DNA of 19,916 nt from CAYPZT01 sp964415435 (lineage in GTDB: Bacteria > Patescibacteriota > Microgenomatia > UBA1406 > GWC2-37-13). Positions 1-7,125 of this stretch are shown here, in pieces; the first letter of the stretch is position 1; every line of letters begins with the position of its first letter. The notes under the pieces are model-generated. The model searched no databases, had not been told where the DNA came from, and worked only from the letters and a program-made list of their open reading frames with translations. Both the position numbers and the translations under genes were made by a program. The DNA lies in NCBI GenBank assembly GCA_964415435.1, contig CAYPZT010000017.1, forward strand, positions 1 to 19,916. The letters run 5' to 3'.

Positions 1-1
1 T

Positions 2-706
2 AACTGGATCTGCAATACCGCTCCTGCGGGAGTTACCCTGGTTATCCCCCAATGTTGTGAAATTTTAGCTCAAACCGGTGATCCTTTCGCCTGCTGTTTC
101 GATGCTCGTCGCCGTTGTACACCCCAGCAATGCTCTGCAATTCCTGAAGGCGTTTCACAACAGCGCTGTGCTCAGTTGTGGGTCTTAGGATATTGCTCTC
201 CCCCTTCGCCGACACCGAGGCCGACATCTTCAAAACCGTCCAATACACCTATTCCAACGAAGGCACCTACTAAAGTCCCAACCCGGCAGCCAACACAAAA
301 ACCTACGAAAATTCCTACCCAGCCGCCTCCCACAGCAGAACCGAGTAACGGAGAGCCTACCCACCCTATCAGCCCTACGACCGGAGTAGATCCAACAGTA
401 ATCGCCCTTCCGACGACGGCATTTCAGACTGGTGGTCAAACCTTTATCATTCCAACAACCGTTTTTCAAACAAACCAGTCTAATGTCCCATTTTCACAAC
501 CAGAACCTATTACTTTTGCGCTGCCACAGGTAGCTATTCCGCAGATTGACGTCGCTGGGCCAGCAGGACAAACGATTGAAACAGTAGACCGACAGCTTCC
601 GAGAACTCTTGACTTCTTTGAGTATCTATTTATGAAGGTTCACGAATACGATAAAAGGCTGGAGGATCAGATTCGCACTCGCTTTGACGGGCTATTTATG
701 AGGTAG
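2..706 (+). CDS. Partial Cys-rich surface protein with Pro/Thr linker
   Basis: The frame is open from the first base of the window, so the 5' end is missing; 234 residues are visible. The first ~60 residues are cysteine-rich, with two CC pairs (QCCE, ACCF) and further single Cys, which suggests a small disulfide-stabilised domain outside the cytoplasm. A linker of about 55 residues follows, dominated by Pro, Thr and Lys (repeats such as PTKAPTKVPT), typical of extended spacers in secreted proteins. The C-terminal ~110 residues contain two similar short units (VIALPTTAFQTGG and FIIPTTVFQTNQ) and end in a charged, probably helical segment (HEYDKRLEDQIRTRFD). No C-terminal membrane helix or sorting signal is visible. 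I do not recognise the family. The last 11 bases overlap the 3' end of the convergent HEPN gene. Confidence 0.75.
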   Translation, partial: NWICNTAPAGVTLVIPQCCEILAQTGDPFACCFDARRRCTPQQCSAIPEGVSQQRCAQLWVLGYCSPPSPTPRPTSSKPSNTPIPTKAPTKVPTRQPTQKPTKIPTQPPPTAEPSNGEPTHPISPTTGVDPTVIALPTTAFQTGGQTFIIPTTVFQTNQSNVPFSQPEPITFALPQVAIPQIDVAGPAGQTIETVDRQLPRTLDFFEYLFMKVHEYDKRLEDQIRTRFDGLFMR

Positions 707-1199
707 GCTGAATTTTTTTTGGCTGGAAGACGGCATATGACTCCTGCATCACCTGGAGGATGGTATTCACTATAAGTTGTACGCTTTCATACTGAAGAGC
801 TTTGTTGTTGTGCGGATAGTAGTGAAAGACTTCGTTACGGGCAACCTTCCACGTCTGCCAAATATTATTTGCAAGTTGTTCTGATGACTTATCTCTTATC
901 TTGACGTATAGCGAACGCTCACCTAACCGGTCGGCAAGCTGTGGCGAAAGCAATTTGCCAAGACGAAGGTGGTCAGAAATATAGTCCAGATGGGTGATGA
1001 ACTTTATGTCCCTGAAAAGCTGTTTCAGAAAACCTTCGTATGCTTTTGAGAAAGGAAAAACAAGAAAAGAATAGTCCTTAAAGTGATAGGTGCTGTGCTT
1101 TATGACGTCATTCATGAGGTACTGACCTTCAAGAATAAGGTCTTTTTGTGTCTGAGAAAGATAGTCCCAAAAATCTCTGTTGGAATCAGGAATACCCAT
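696..1199 (-). CDS. HEPN-domain protein (RNase LS/RnlA-type, putative)
   Basis: A 167-residue, largely helical protein. The N-terminal half contains the SKAYEGFLKQLF helix typical of HEPN domains. The second half has an R-x4-H motif (R121 to H126, ARNEVFHYY), which is the catalytic signature of HEPN ribonucleases. In known families this motif cuts RNA in toxin or defence proteins; the closest architecture I can recall is the HEPN part of RNase LS/RnlA-like toxins, but that assignment is inference. I chose the ATG at 1199 over a TTG at 1250 because the TTG start would overlap the rplA coding end, and because a -10-like TATACT lies just upstream of 1199. No obvious antitoxin partner is next to it. 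It follows rplA by 25 bases and overlaps the convergent upstream gene by 11. Confidence 0.7.
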   Translation of the reverse strand: MGIPDSNRDFWDYLSQTQKDLILEGQYLMNDVIKHSTYHFKDYSFLVFPFSKAYEGFLKQLFRDIKFITHLDYISDHLRLGKLLSPQLADRLGERSLYVKIRDKSSEQLANNIWQTWKVARNEVFHYYPHNNKALQYESVQLIVNTILQVMQESYAVFQPKKIQPTS

Positions 1200-1224
1200 T
1201 TTATGAATTAAGTATAGAGGGTGT

Positions 1225-2034
1225 TCAGGCAAAAAGCTTATCGATATCAAGTTTGAAGGAAGGACTCATGGTTGTTTTTATGAAAACAGCTTGGATCCGA
1301 GCTCTGCCTACTGATTTTACAAACATTTCCGTATTTTCTGCAAGATCCTTGTCTGCAAACGAAATCTTTCCGATCATCTGATGTACGAGAGGAAACTTTG
1401 GTTCTGTCTTCCAACGGAGCGTCCCTTTCTCAAATTTTTTCACCACTTCTTCCGGATTGGGTGAAATTGTACCTGCTTTCGGATTGGGCATAAGACCCTT
1501 CGGCCCAAGTACTCTGGCATACTTTGCAAGCTTAGGCATGTACGATGGATGCGTAACGAGAATATCAAAATTTATCTTTCCGTCACCAAGCTCCTCGAGA
1601 AGCTTATCGTCAACTACACGAACGCGTACGGATTTACCAGTACTATGAGGAAGCTCCACTTCCCCTTTGATACCAGTTTCGGTTACGTTCAGATGAAGTT
1701 CTACTGATTCGTCAAAGTTGGCATATTTTATTTTCTTGAGCCTGGAGATTGCATCCTGTAAATCTACTGCATCGTTAGCAGTACTCTCTTTTGCTTTTGC
1801 ATACTTTTTCCCGCGTACACGGAGCTTTGCTTGTTTCGCCTTTTTTTCCTTTTTCTCTTTTTTACCGGCAGAATCTTTATCTGACTTAACAGATGCAACT
1901 TTCATTTCCGTTTCTGCTTCTACTTCTGTTTCTACCTTTTTTTTCTTTTTCTCTTCCGAGCGCAGCTTCTGCTCCTGTTTCTGTTTCTTCTCTTCCTCTT
2001 CATTCCCGATTACTCTGGTACGTATTTTTCCCAT
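1225..2034 (-). CDS. rplA: Ribosomal protein uL1 with long charged N-terminal extension
   Basis: uL1 binds 23S rRNA at the L1 stalk and helps move deacylated tRNA out of the E site. Residues from about 74 onward match L1: domain I (ANFDESVELHLNV), the Gly-rich signature RVLGPKGLMPNPKAGT, then IGKISFADKDLAEN and the C-terminal STMSPSFKLD-type end. Two features are odd. Residues 1 to about 73 form a low-complexity extension of Glu and Lys that ordinary L1 lacks. Domain II is also short: between the VRVRV strand and NFDIL there are about 14 residues, against about 32 in E. coli L1, so a helix-strand piece is missing. It sits 6 bases after rplK, consistent with co-transcription. L1 normally represses its own operon; I saw no clear mRNA mimic site here. 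Confidence 0.95.
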   Translation of the reverse strand: MGKIRTRVIGNEEEEKKQKQEQKLRSEEKKKKKVETEVEAETEMKVASVKSDKDSAGKKEKKEKKAKQAKLRVRGKKYAKAKESTANDAVDLQDAISRLKKIKYANFDESVELHLNVTETGIKGEVELPHSTGKSVRVRVVDDKLLEELGDGKINFDILVTHPSYMPKLAKYARVLGPKGLMPNPKAGTISPNPEEVVKKFEKGTLRWKTEPKFPLVHQMIGKISFADKDLAENTEMFVKSVGRARIQAVFIKTTMSPSFKLDIDKLFA

Positions 2035-2040
2035 ATGTAT

Positions 2041-2466
2041 TTAGTTCTGTACATCAACACCCATTGATCGCGCAGTGCCCGCAACCACTTTCATGGCCGC
2101 CTCGACATTATCGGTGTTTAAATCTTTTAATTTTTCCTTGGCAATCTCCTCTACCTGGGCTTTCGTAAGTTTCCCAACTTTATCAAGATTTGGTGTCCCC
2201 GAACCTTTTTGAACTGAGATTTTCTTTTTAATCATCGCCGCAACAGGAGGAAGTTTTGTTATAAAGTCAAACGATCGATCTTGATATACAGTGATGACTG
2301 CCGGAATGATCTGCCCCTTGAGTTTTGCCGTTCTAGCATTATATTCCTTAATGAATTCCATGATAGGCACACCGTGCTGACCTAAAGCTGGCCCAACTGG
2401 AGGAGCTGGAGTTGCCTCACCGGCAGGAAGATTTAATTTGATAAGTGTTTTTATTTTTTTTGCCAT
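2041..2466 (-). CDS. rplK: Ribosomal protein uL11
   Basis: uL11 forms the GTPase-associated centre with 23S rRNA and the stalk proteins. The 141-residue length is standard. The N-terminal domain is intact (KLNLPAGEATPAPPVGPALG, with the conserved proline-rich switch). The RNA-binding C-terminal domain contains FITKLPPVAAMIKKK and ends in the typical GTARSMGV motif. The gene lies 7 bases after nusG and 6 bases before rplA, in the widely conserved secE-nusG-rplK-rplA order. Its start has one of the few plausible Shine-Dalgarno sequences in the window. Confidence 0.98.
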   Translation of the reverse strand: MAKKIKTLIKLNLPAGEATPAPPVGPALGQHGVPIMEFIKEYNARTAKLKGQIIPAVITVYQDRSFDFITKLPPVAAMIKKKISVQKGSGTPNLDKVGKLTKAQVEEIAKEKLKDLNTDNVEAAMKVVAGTARSMGVDVQN

Positions 2467-2470
2467 AGGT

Positions 2471-2475
2471 TCCTT
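2471..2475 (-). promoter_or_regulatory. Shine-Dalgarno-like AAGGA before rplK
   Basis: On the minus strand AAGGA lies four bases before the rplK ATG and overlaps the nusG stop codon. It stands out because most other starts in this window have no recognisable purine-rich site. The spacing is a little short, so the call is tentative. Confidence 0.4.
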
Positions 2476-3067
2476 ATAATTTTGCTACCTGAAGAAAATC
2501 TAACTCAACGGGAGTTTCCCGATCAAAAATTGACACGAGTACGCGAACTTTGCCTCTTTGTTCATCAATTGCTTCGATACTGCCCAAAAAATCAGCAAAT
2601 GGGCCTTCTGTGATCTTGACTGCTTCACCGACCGAAAACTTTGTTTTAAACTTGGGTTGCTCCTGCTGTACAAATTTCATGATAGCATCCACTTCTTTTT
2701 CGCTGATGGGCGTCGGCTTAAGTCCTGCCCCTACAAATCCCGTAACACCCTCTGTCGTTCGAACGACAAGCCATGAGTCATCGTTAAGAACCATACGAAC
2801 AAGGATATAACCTGGAAATACTTTCTCCGTTGCCTTTGACTTTTTACCCTTTTTAACCACAACGATGTCACGCATTGGGATGACGACATCAAAAATCTTG
2901 TCCTCAACTCCCAAGCTAACAATACGCTGCTCGAGGGCACGCTTAACCTTTACTTCATAACCTGTTTGGATATGTATGACGTACCATTTGGCCATTGGAT
3001 CTACTGGTTTTGCTTGAGGCACCGCTTCCTTTTGTTCAGCCGCTATTTGTTGAGTCTTATTATCCAT
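2474..3067 (-). CDS. nusG: Transcription termination/antitermination factor NusG
   Basis: NusG binds RNA polymerase and links it to Rho or to the ribosome. After a ~25-residue Gln/Ala-rich N-terminal extension, the NGN domain begins at AKWYVIHIQTGYE and carries the conserved KVFPGYILVRM and GVTGFVG segments. The C-terminal KOW domain is present (VGEAVKITEGPFADFLGSIE). The total of 197 residues is slightly longer than usual because of the extension. It lies 64 bases downstream of secE on the same strand, in the usual order, and is probably transcribed from the secE promoter. Confidence 0.97.
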   Translation of the reverse strand: MDNKTQQIAAEQKEAVPQAKPVDPMAKWYVIHIQTGYEVKVKRALEQRIVSLGVEDKIFDVVIPMRDIVVVKKGKKSKATEKVFPGYILVRMVLNDDSWLVVRTTEGVTGFVGAGLKPTPISEKEVDAIMKFVQQEQPKFKTKFSVGEAVKITEGPFADFLGSIEAIDEQRGKVRVLVSIFDRETPVELDFLQVAKL

Positions 3068-3131
3068 AACAATACAAAGTTTCTTTTAGATGGAGTCCAA
3101 AACGATCCTACTATTAAATAAACTTGCTATC

Positions 3132-3329
3132 TTATAACTTAGTAATAAACTCCAAGAGCTTTGTTAAAAGAACATCAATTATACTGATATACGCTCCTAT
3201 TATCAAGGAGATAACGATAACCACCGCTGTTAGACGAATTGTCTGCTTTTTCGTCGGCCATGTAACCTTGCGAAGCTCATCAACGAGCGAACTTCCGAAA
3301 CCCATCGCTATAGGTGCTTTGTTAGCCAT
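3132..3329 (-). CDS. secE: Preprotein translocase subunit SecE
   Basis: SecE is the essential small clamp of the SecYEG channel in the cytoplasmic membrane. The 65-residue protein has the diagnostic amphipathic motif ELRKVTWPTKKQT followed by one membrane helix (roughly residues 34 to 54) and an aspartate just beyond the core helix (SIIDVLL), as in single-helix SecE of most bacteria. It is the first gene of the minus-strand nusG-rplK-rplA block. Its promoter places the transcription start at or next to the ATG. It is divergent from the membrane-protein gene at 3368, only 38 bases away. Confidence 0.95.
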   Translation of the reverse strand: MANKAPIAMGFGSSLVDELRKVTWPTKKQTIRLTAVVIVISLIIGAYISIIDVLLTKLLEFITKL

Positions 3330-3334
3330 GCCCT

Positions 3335-3364
3335 ATTGTAACACATATTCTTTTGTATACTCAA
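3335..3364 (-). promoter_or_regulatory. secE promoter, extended -10, leaderless
   Basis: On the minus strand, TTGAGT (3364 to 3359) is followed after 18 bases by TACAAT (3340 to 3335). A TG one base upstream of the latter makes an extended -10. Only five bases separate the -10 box from the secE ATG, so transcription should begin at or beside the start codon. This is a direct reading against the sigma-70 consensus and has not been mapped. Confidence 0.65.
3356..3361 (+). promoter_or_regulatory. -10 box for the gene at 3368
   Basis: TATACT lies six bases before the ATG at 3368, which again predicts a leaderless message. No good -35 is visible at 16 to 18 bases; TTGTAA occurs at a short 14-base spacing. 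The box overlaps the -35 of the divergent secE promoter. Confidence 0.45.
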
Positions 3365-3367
3365 AGT

Positions 3368-4012
3368 ATGAACTGGGAAATAATACATGCCGTCATACTT
3401 ATTTTTACCACGGGTCTCGCTTTCATCTATGGAAAGAGTGATCTTGCGCAGTACGACCTGCAGGTTTCTGCCTTCCTTTTTATCGTATTTTTCATCACGC
3501 GTCACTTTATACCCGCGTCACGCTCACGGACGATAGAGTCCGTAATATTTACGTTCGTAATAACATCTATAATCATCTCAACTGGAGCTACAGAGTCGCC
3601 CTTCTATTTTCTTATCTACTTCCTACTATTTTCTCTAAGTCTTATGCTGGAGCCGGTCATCTCGATCACCACCACAGTCGGATTTATTATATTCTTTCTC
3701 CTTACGTTACCGCAGAATCAGGACTTTTCCGGACTTATGCCCATACTCTCGCTTGCGTTTTTAACTCCTTTTGCACTTCTTTTAGGACAAGAGTTCGCGA
3801 AGAATAGGAAATTGAAAGACAAGTCCGCCGCGGATCAAAAGGACACGCTTCTCTTTTTGTCCCTCGTTATGAAAAACCACCTGAAAGCGATCCGAGAATC
3901 TGTCCTCAATTTTATGGGAGACCACAATCTTCATGAAATAAGCCATCATACGCGAGAGATGGAAAAACTTATCGAAAAATATGAAAAAGAAAGCGAGACG
4001 CGCAATGCATAG
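3368..4012 (+). CDS. Six-helix membrane protein with kinase-like tail
   Basis: A 214-residue protein with six hydrophobic stretches at roughly residues 4 to 22, 30 to 48, 56 to 73, 78 to 94, 97 to 114 and 122 to 143, then a charged cytoplasmic tail of about 70 residues. The tail segment LFLSLVMKNHLKAIRE resembles the phospho-acceptor helix of sensor histidine kinases, with a candidate His171. There is no ATPase domain, so it cannot be a working kinase alone. It may be a truncated sensor or a scaffold. I preferred the ATG at 3368 over a TTG at 3353 because the -10 box TATACT sits between them. It is followed at 23 bases by the secreted-protein pair and may form an operon with them. The family name is unknown to me. 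Confidence 0.7.
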   Translation: MNWEIIHAVILIFTTGLAFIYGKSDLAQYDLQVSAFLFIVFFITRHFIPASRSRTIESVIFTFVITSIIISTGATESPFYFLIYFLLFSLSLMLEPVISITTTVGFIIFFLLTLPQNQDFSGLMPILSLAFLTPFALLLGQEFAKNRKLKDKSAADQKDTLLFLSLVMKNHLKAIRESVLNFMGDHNLHEISHHTREMEKLIEKYEKESETRNA

Positions 4013-4035
4013 GATGTAACGCTGCACCGGACACT

Positions 4036-4785
4036 ATGAGAAAAATAACGTTGGAGAAAAAACGAAACATCGGATTTTTATCTCTCCTTTTGTGCCTTTT
4101 TTTTTACACACTTCTTGCTTCTCCATTAATGGCCATAAACATGGACTCAAGTAATTATGAAATCCAGTTTGGAAACGTAAATATAGGTGCAAAAGACCTT
4201 TCATCATCAAGCTACAATCTTGGGACTACGCTTGGACAGACCGCGGCACAGTCGTTCTCTTCGGCAGGCTACTATGTGCTAGCAGGATTCCAATATATCC
4301 ATACGATTATTCCCTTTCGTTTCAGTATCTCAGACACTGCCATTGATCTTGGTAGTCTTACCCCAGGCGTAGGTTCTACAGCGCCAACCACCCTTACGGT
4401 TTCGTTTGGTGCCGCCGGACAATACGAGGTGACCGCAATTGAAGAAGGGCCTCTTCGTACATTCTCTGACGGGACCAGTATTCCCGATACCACCTGTGAT
4501 TCGAGCTGCACAATAAGCTCTGCGGATCCATGGACGTCAAGCGCCTCCTATGGATTCGGATACAACATGACTGGTCAAGACATTCCTGTGGATTTCGTCA
4601 ACAGTACCTACTACAGACCATTCCCTGACAGGACACAGGCTGAGGCGCCTGCCATTGTAATGTCAAGCACTGACGTAGGAAGAAATCGCCAGTCAGTCAT
4701 GACATTTAAGGTAAATGTGGATGCTGTCCAGGCAGCTGGACAGTATCAGACAGTTATTAACTTTGTTGCCACACCAACATATTAA
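4036..4785 (+). CDS. Secreted Cys-motif surface protein (module 1, first gene)
   Basis: 249 residues. It starts with a Sec signal peptide: basic n-region MRKITLEKKRN, a hydrophobic core, and likely cleavage after SPLMA near residue 33. The mature part is rich in Ser, Thr and Gly and looks like a beta-sandwich exported domain. The segment EEGPL (136 to 140), then IPDTTCDSSC (149 to 158), then YGFGY, recurs in the C-terminal domain of the protein at 8968 as EDGPL, IPDTRCDSGPC and YGFGY, so the two are paralogues. The closely spaced cysteines probably form a disulfide. It is followed at 25 bases by a membrane-anchored partner, as in module 2. The arrangement recalls WxL-domain proteins paired with DUF916 proteins in Firmicutes, but the WxL motifs are not evident. 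Function unknown. Confidence 0.75.
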   Translation: MRKITLEKKRNIGFLSLLLCLFFYTLLASPLMAINMDSSNYEIQFGNVNIGAKDLSSSSYNLGTTLGQTAAQSFSSAGYYVLAGFQYIHTIIPFRFSISDTAIDLGSLTPGVGSTAPTTLTVSFGAAGQYEVTAIEEGPLRTFSDGTSIPDTTCDSSCTISSADPWTSSASYGFGYNMTGQDIPVDFVNSTYYRPFPDRTQAEAPAIVMSSTDVGRNRQSVMTFKVNVDAVQAAGQYQTVINFVATPTY

Positions 4786-4810
4786 ACTATCAGTAGATAG
4801 ACAGCAGACT

Positions 4811-5827
4811 ATGGGTAAAAATAAACTAGCCATTCTCAACTCTTTTTTTCTTTCTGTACTTATTCTATTGGCCATTACCTATAAACCATCTTCTATCTTT
4901 GCTCAACAAGTCTCACTTGCAATCTCACCACCCCTTCTCGAAGTCCTTATAAAGCCAGGGAAGTCCATTCTTATTGCATACAAAGTTGAAAATTACGGTG
5001 ATCCTGTTATCGTTGCTTCTCATGTACAGCCCTTTGAACCTTCCGACAATACGGGGAATATTAGAATCAAAGACCAGTTTGAAGGACCGATCCGCTTCAG
5101 TCTTGAAAATGCTGATCTTACTCTGGGACAGTCTTCTCTCGTTAAGACCCTTGAATCGCAACAGTACCTCTTGAGAATTCGTGTACCGGAGGGTGCTCCT
5201 GAAGGCGACTACTACTACACCTTTCTTGCGCAGACCGAACCACCTCCCCCTGTCGCAGGCATATCAAGTCCACGTGCGCGTGCCACAATAGGCTCAAATA
5301 TCCTTATTACTGTCTCAGAAACGGGACAGCTTGATGTTAATCCGAAAATTGCTGTTTTTGATCTCCTCACCCGCTATAAGGTTCCTTTTTTCGGAAAAAG
5401 GATTAACATATTTGACAGCAGCGACCCGGTGCCTGTAGTCATGATCGTTGAGAATAGAGGTCGCAATTTTATCAAGCCACAGGGGCAGATTCTGCTTCGA
5501 GGCAATTTCGGAGAACGTGCCACATTCGATATAGTGCCCCAGAATATTCTTTCAGGCTCGCAAAGATACGTTTTAGCAAGTCCATCAGCCGATATCGACT
5601 GCGGTGGAGAAAGGCCATCTTCTTTATGCAAAACATCTCTATCGCTTCTTTTAAAAGGATTCTTCGTCGGCAACTATAAACTCTCAACAGCGGTGAATTT
5701 TGGAGAAGGAACGCCCAACCTTCAGGCTTCCACAGAGTTTATCGCCATACCCTTTAAATTCATAGCCGCCCTTATTGCAGTGTGTATAGCGGGGTACGTA
5801 ATCATACGGAAGGTCAAGAATTGGTAA
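4811..5827 (+). CDS. Exported DUF916-like protein with C-terminal membrane anchor (module 1)
   Basis: 338 residues. I chose the ATG at 4811 because it begins a clean signal peptide (MGKNKLAILNSFFLSVLIL, cleavage after IFA near residue 32). An in-frame start at 4715 would overlap the previous gene and put 32 odd residues ahead of the signal. The mature start, VSLAISPPLLEVLIKPGKSI with YKVENYGD following, fits the beginning of DUF916/WxL-interacting beta-sandwich proteins. Two extracellular beta domains are likely, then a helix (FIAALIAVCIAGYVII) and a short basic tail. It probably sits on the outer face of the membrane and holds or displays the neighbouring secreted protein; that role is inference. 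Its paralogue by architecture is the gene at 10433. Its 3' end overlaps convergent rnhB by 14 bases. Confidence 0.75.
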   Translation: MGKNKLAILNSFFLSVLILLAITYKPSSIFAQQVSLAISPPLLEVLIKPGKSILIAYKVENYGDPVIVASHVQPFEPSDNTGNIRIKDQFEGPIRFSLENADLTLGQSSLVKTLESQQYLLRIRVPEGAPEGDYYYTFLAQTEPPPPVAGISSPRARATIGSNILITVSETGQLDVNPKIAVFDLLTRYKVPFFGKRINIFDSSDPVPVVMIVENRGRNFIKPQGQILLRGNFGERATFDIVPQNILSGSQRYVLASPSADIDCGGERPSSLCKTSLSLLLKGFFVGNYKLSTAVNFGEGTPNLQASTEFIAIPFKFIAALIAVCIAGYVIIRKVKNW

Positions 5828-6476
5828 CAGTATTATATTTTCTTAAGAAGAGTTTTCTGTGAAGATTTGATATGCCAAGTGTGGAAATTCCCCTGTAGTG
5901 ATCTTTAGTGCCATATCCCTTATTCCTCTCCCATCCGTAACCGGGATATTTCAAAGCGTACTTCTCCATCATCCTGTCTCGATGTACCTTCGCTACAATC
6001 GATGCGGCGGCTATTGATATTGACTGACAGTCTCCACGGATAATTCCTTCCTGATTGTGTAAAATTCCGGGAATCCCAGGAATCTGAAATCCATCTATCA
6101 AGAGGTAAGGTTTCTGCTTTTCAGAAATCTTGCGTAAGATCATATGGACAAGCGTCGTTATTCCTAACCTCGTTGCTTTTGTAAGTCCGTACTTATCTAT
6201 ACTTGCCGCATCGACAGAGTTGTTTTCGCATATATGAGCAGTCTCTCTAATTATTTTGAGGAGATCTTTCCTCTTTCTTGGACTGAGTTTTTTGGAATCG
6301 TTTATTCCTATTCCTTCTATGAGTGAGGATGTAATAGAGTTTTTAACGTTAGTAAATGAAACGGCTCCAATGTACATAGGGCCTGAAAGAGCCCCACGTC
6401 CAACTTCGTCTATCCCAATCACTGTATAACCCTTCCTCCATAAAATCTGCTCTTTCCTAAAAGTTGGTAGCACCAT
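5814..6476 (-). CDS. rnhB: Ribonuclease HII
   Basis: RNase HII removes RNA from RNA/DNA hybrids and single ribonucleotides left in DNA. The N-terminal signature VIGIDEVGRGALSGP carries the catalytic pair D23 and E24. The other two metal ligands are D128 in LLIDGF and D167 in AKVHRDRMM. ASIVAKVHRD and the YPGYGWERNKGYGT segment are also diagnostic. The 220-residue length is normal. The gene is divergent from comEA (52 bases between the starts) and overlaps the 3' end of the upstream convergent gene by 14 bases. An AT-rich TTATAT lies about seven bases before its ATG, but I see no -35. Confidence 0.97.
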   Translation of the reverse strand: MVLPTFRKEQILWRKGYTVIGIDEVGRGALSGPMYIGAVSFTNVKNSITSSLIEGIGINDSKKLSPRKRKDLLKIIRETAHICENNSVDAASIDKYGLTKATRLGITTLVHMILRKISEKQKPYLLIDGFQIPGIPGILHNQEGIIRGDCQSISIAAASIVAKVHRDRMMEKYALKYPGYGWERNKGYGTKDHYRGISTLGISNLHRKLFLRKYNTVTNS

Positions 6477-6528
6477 ATGTTGTATATAAACCGTTGCCGT
6501 AATACGTACTTCTTTCTAGCATACTTAT

Positions 6529-7125
6529 ATGGAATATTTTACAGAGAAAGCGTTCTCTTTTATTCAGAAATTTCCCGTAGAAACAGGGCTTATTACACTT
6601 TCTACACTGGTCTTCATTGGGGCTTTTATCGTAACCTCCAACTCAAAAGAGTTTGACGGCTCTGTTGTAACAATGGCAGGATCAGGGAGAGAAAACACGG
6701 TCAATGTGACAATTCACGTGGCCGGTGCAGTAAGGAAACCAGGTATTTATACCCTTAAGGAAGGATCTCGTCTAAATGATGCTATAGAAAAAGCAGGAGG
6801 ACTGGCTGACAATGCCAACCGATTAGTGATCGGCCAGCAGATCAATCTGGCACAACTGCTTCAGGATCAAGAAAAAGTGTACATCCCAAACATTTCTGAA
6901 GAAGTTGCGCTTTCTGATTTAACAGATGAAACAGTTGAGAATAATAGTCTTGTAAGTGTCAACGGCGATTCAGAATCGGAACTAGAAAAACTACCGGGGA
7001 TAGGCCCAATAACTGCTAGTAAAATATACAACTCAAGGCCTTATAAAGCCTTAGAAGAATTATATACGAAGGGAGTAATTAGTAAAAAACTTTACGACAA
7101 AATCGAAAAATTAATTCGTTTATAG
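6529..7125 (+). CDS. comEA: Competence protein ComEA-like (SLBB plus helix-hairpin-helix)
   Basis: ComEA is a membrane-anchored DNA receptor that hands incoming DNA to the ComEC channel. The 198 residues read as follows: one N-terminal membrane helix (about 17 to 37), an SLBB domain (about 58 to 121, with VTIHVAGAVRKPGIYTL and a GGL turn), an acidic linker, and a C-terminal DNA-binding helix-hairpin-helix (ELEKLPGIGPITASKIYNSR, 151 to 170). The second hairpin, normally a GIG-type turn, is replaced by TKGVISKKLYDKI and looks degenerate. The stop codon abuts the comEC ATG, so the two are co-expressed. No Shine-Dalgarno site is visible. Confidence 0.92.
   Translation: MEYFTEKAFSFIQKFPVETGLITLSTLVFIGAFIVTSNSKEFDGSVVTMAGSGRENTVNVTIHVAGAVRKPGIYTLKEGSRLNDAIEKAGGLADNANRLVIGQQINLAQLLQDQEKVYIPNISEEVALSDLTDETVENNSLVSVNGDSESELEKLPGIGPITASKIYNSRPYKALEELYTKGVISKKLYDKIEKLIRL

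Noticed and set aside
1718..2044. Plus-strand frame rich in Phe and Ser opposite rplA
   Set aside because: It is the antisense of the Lys/Glu-rich extension of L1; no start signal or family resemblance.
4715..4810. Upstream start for the anchored module 1 protein
   Set aside because: It would lie inside the preceding gene and place 32 residues before an otherwise perfect signal peptide.
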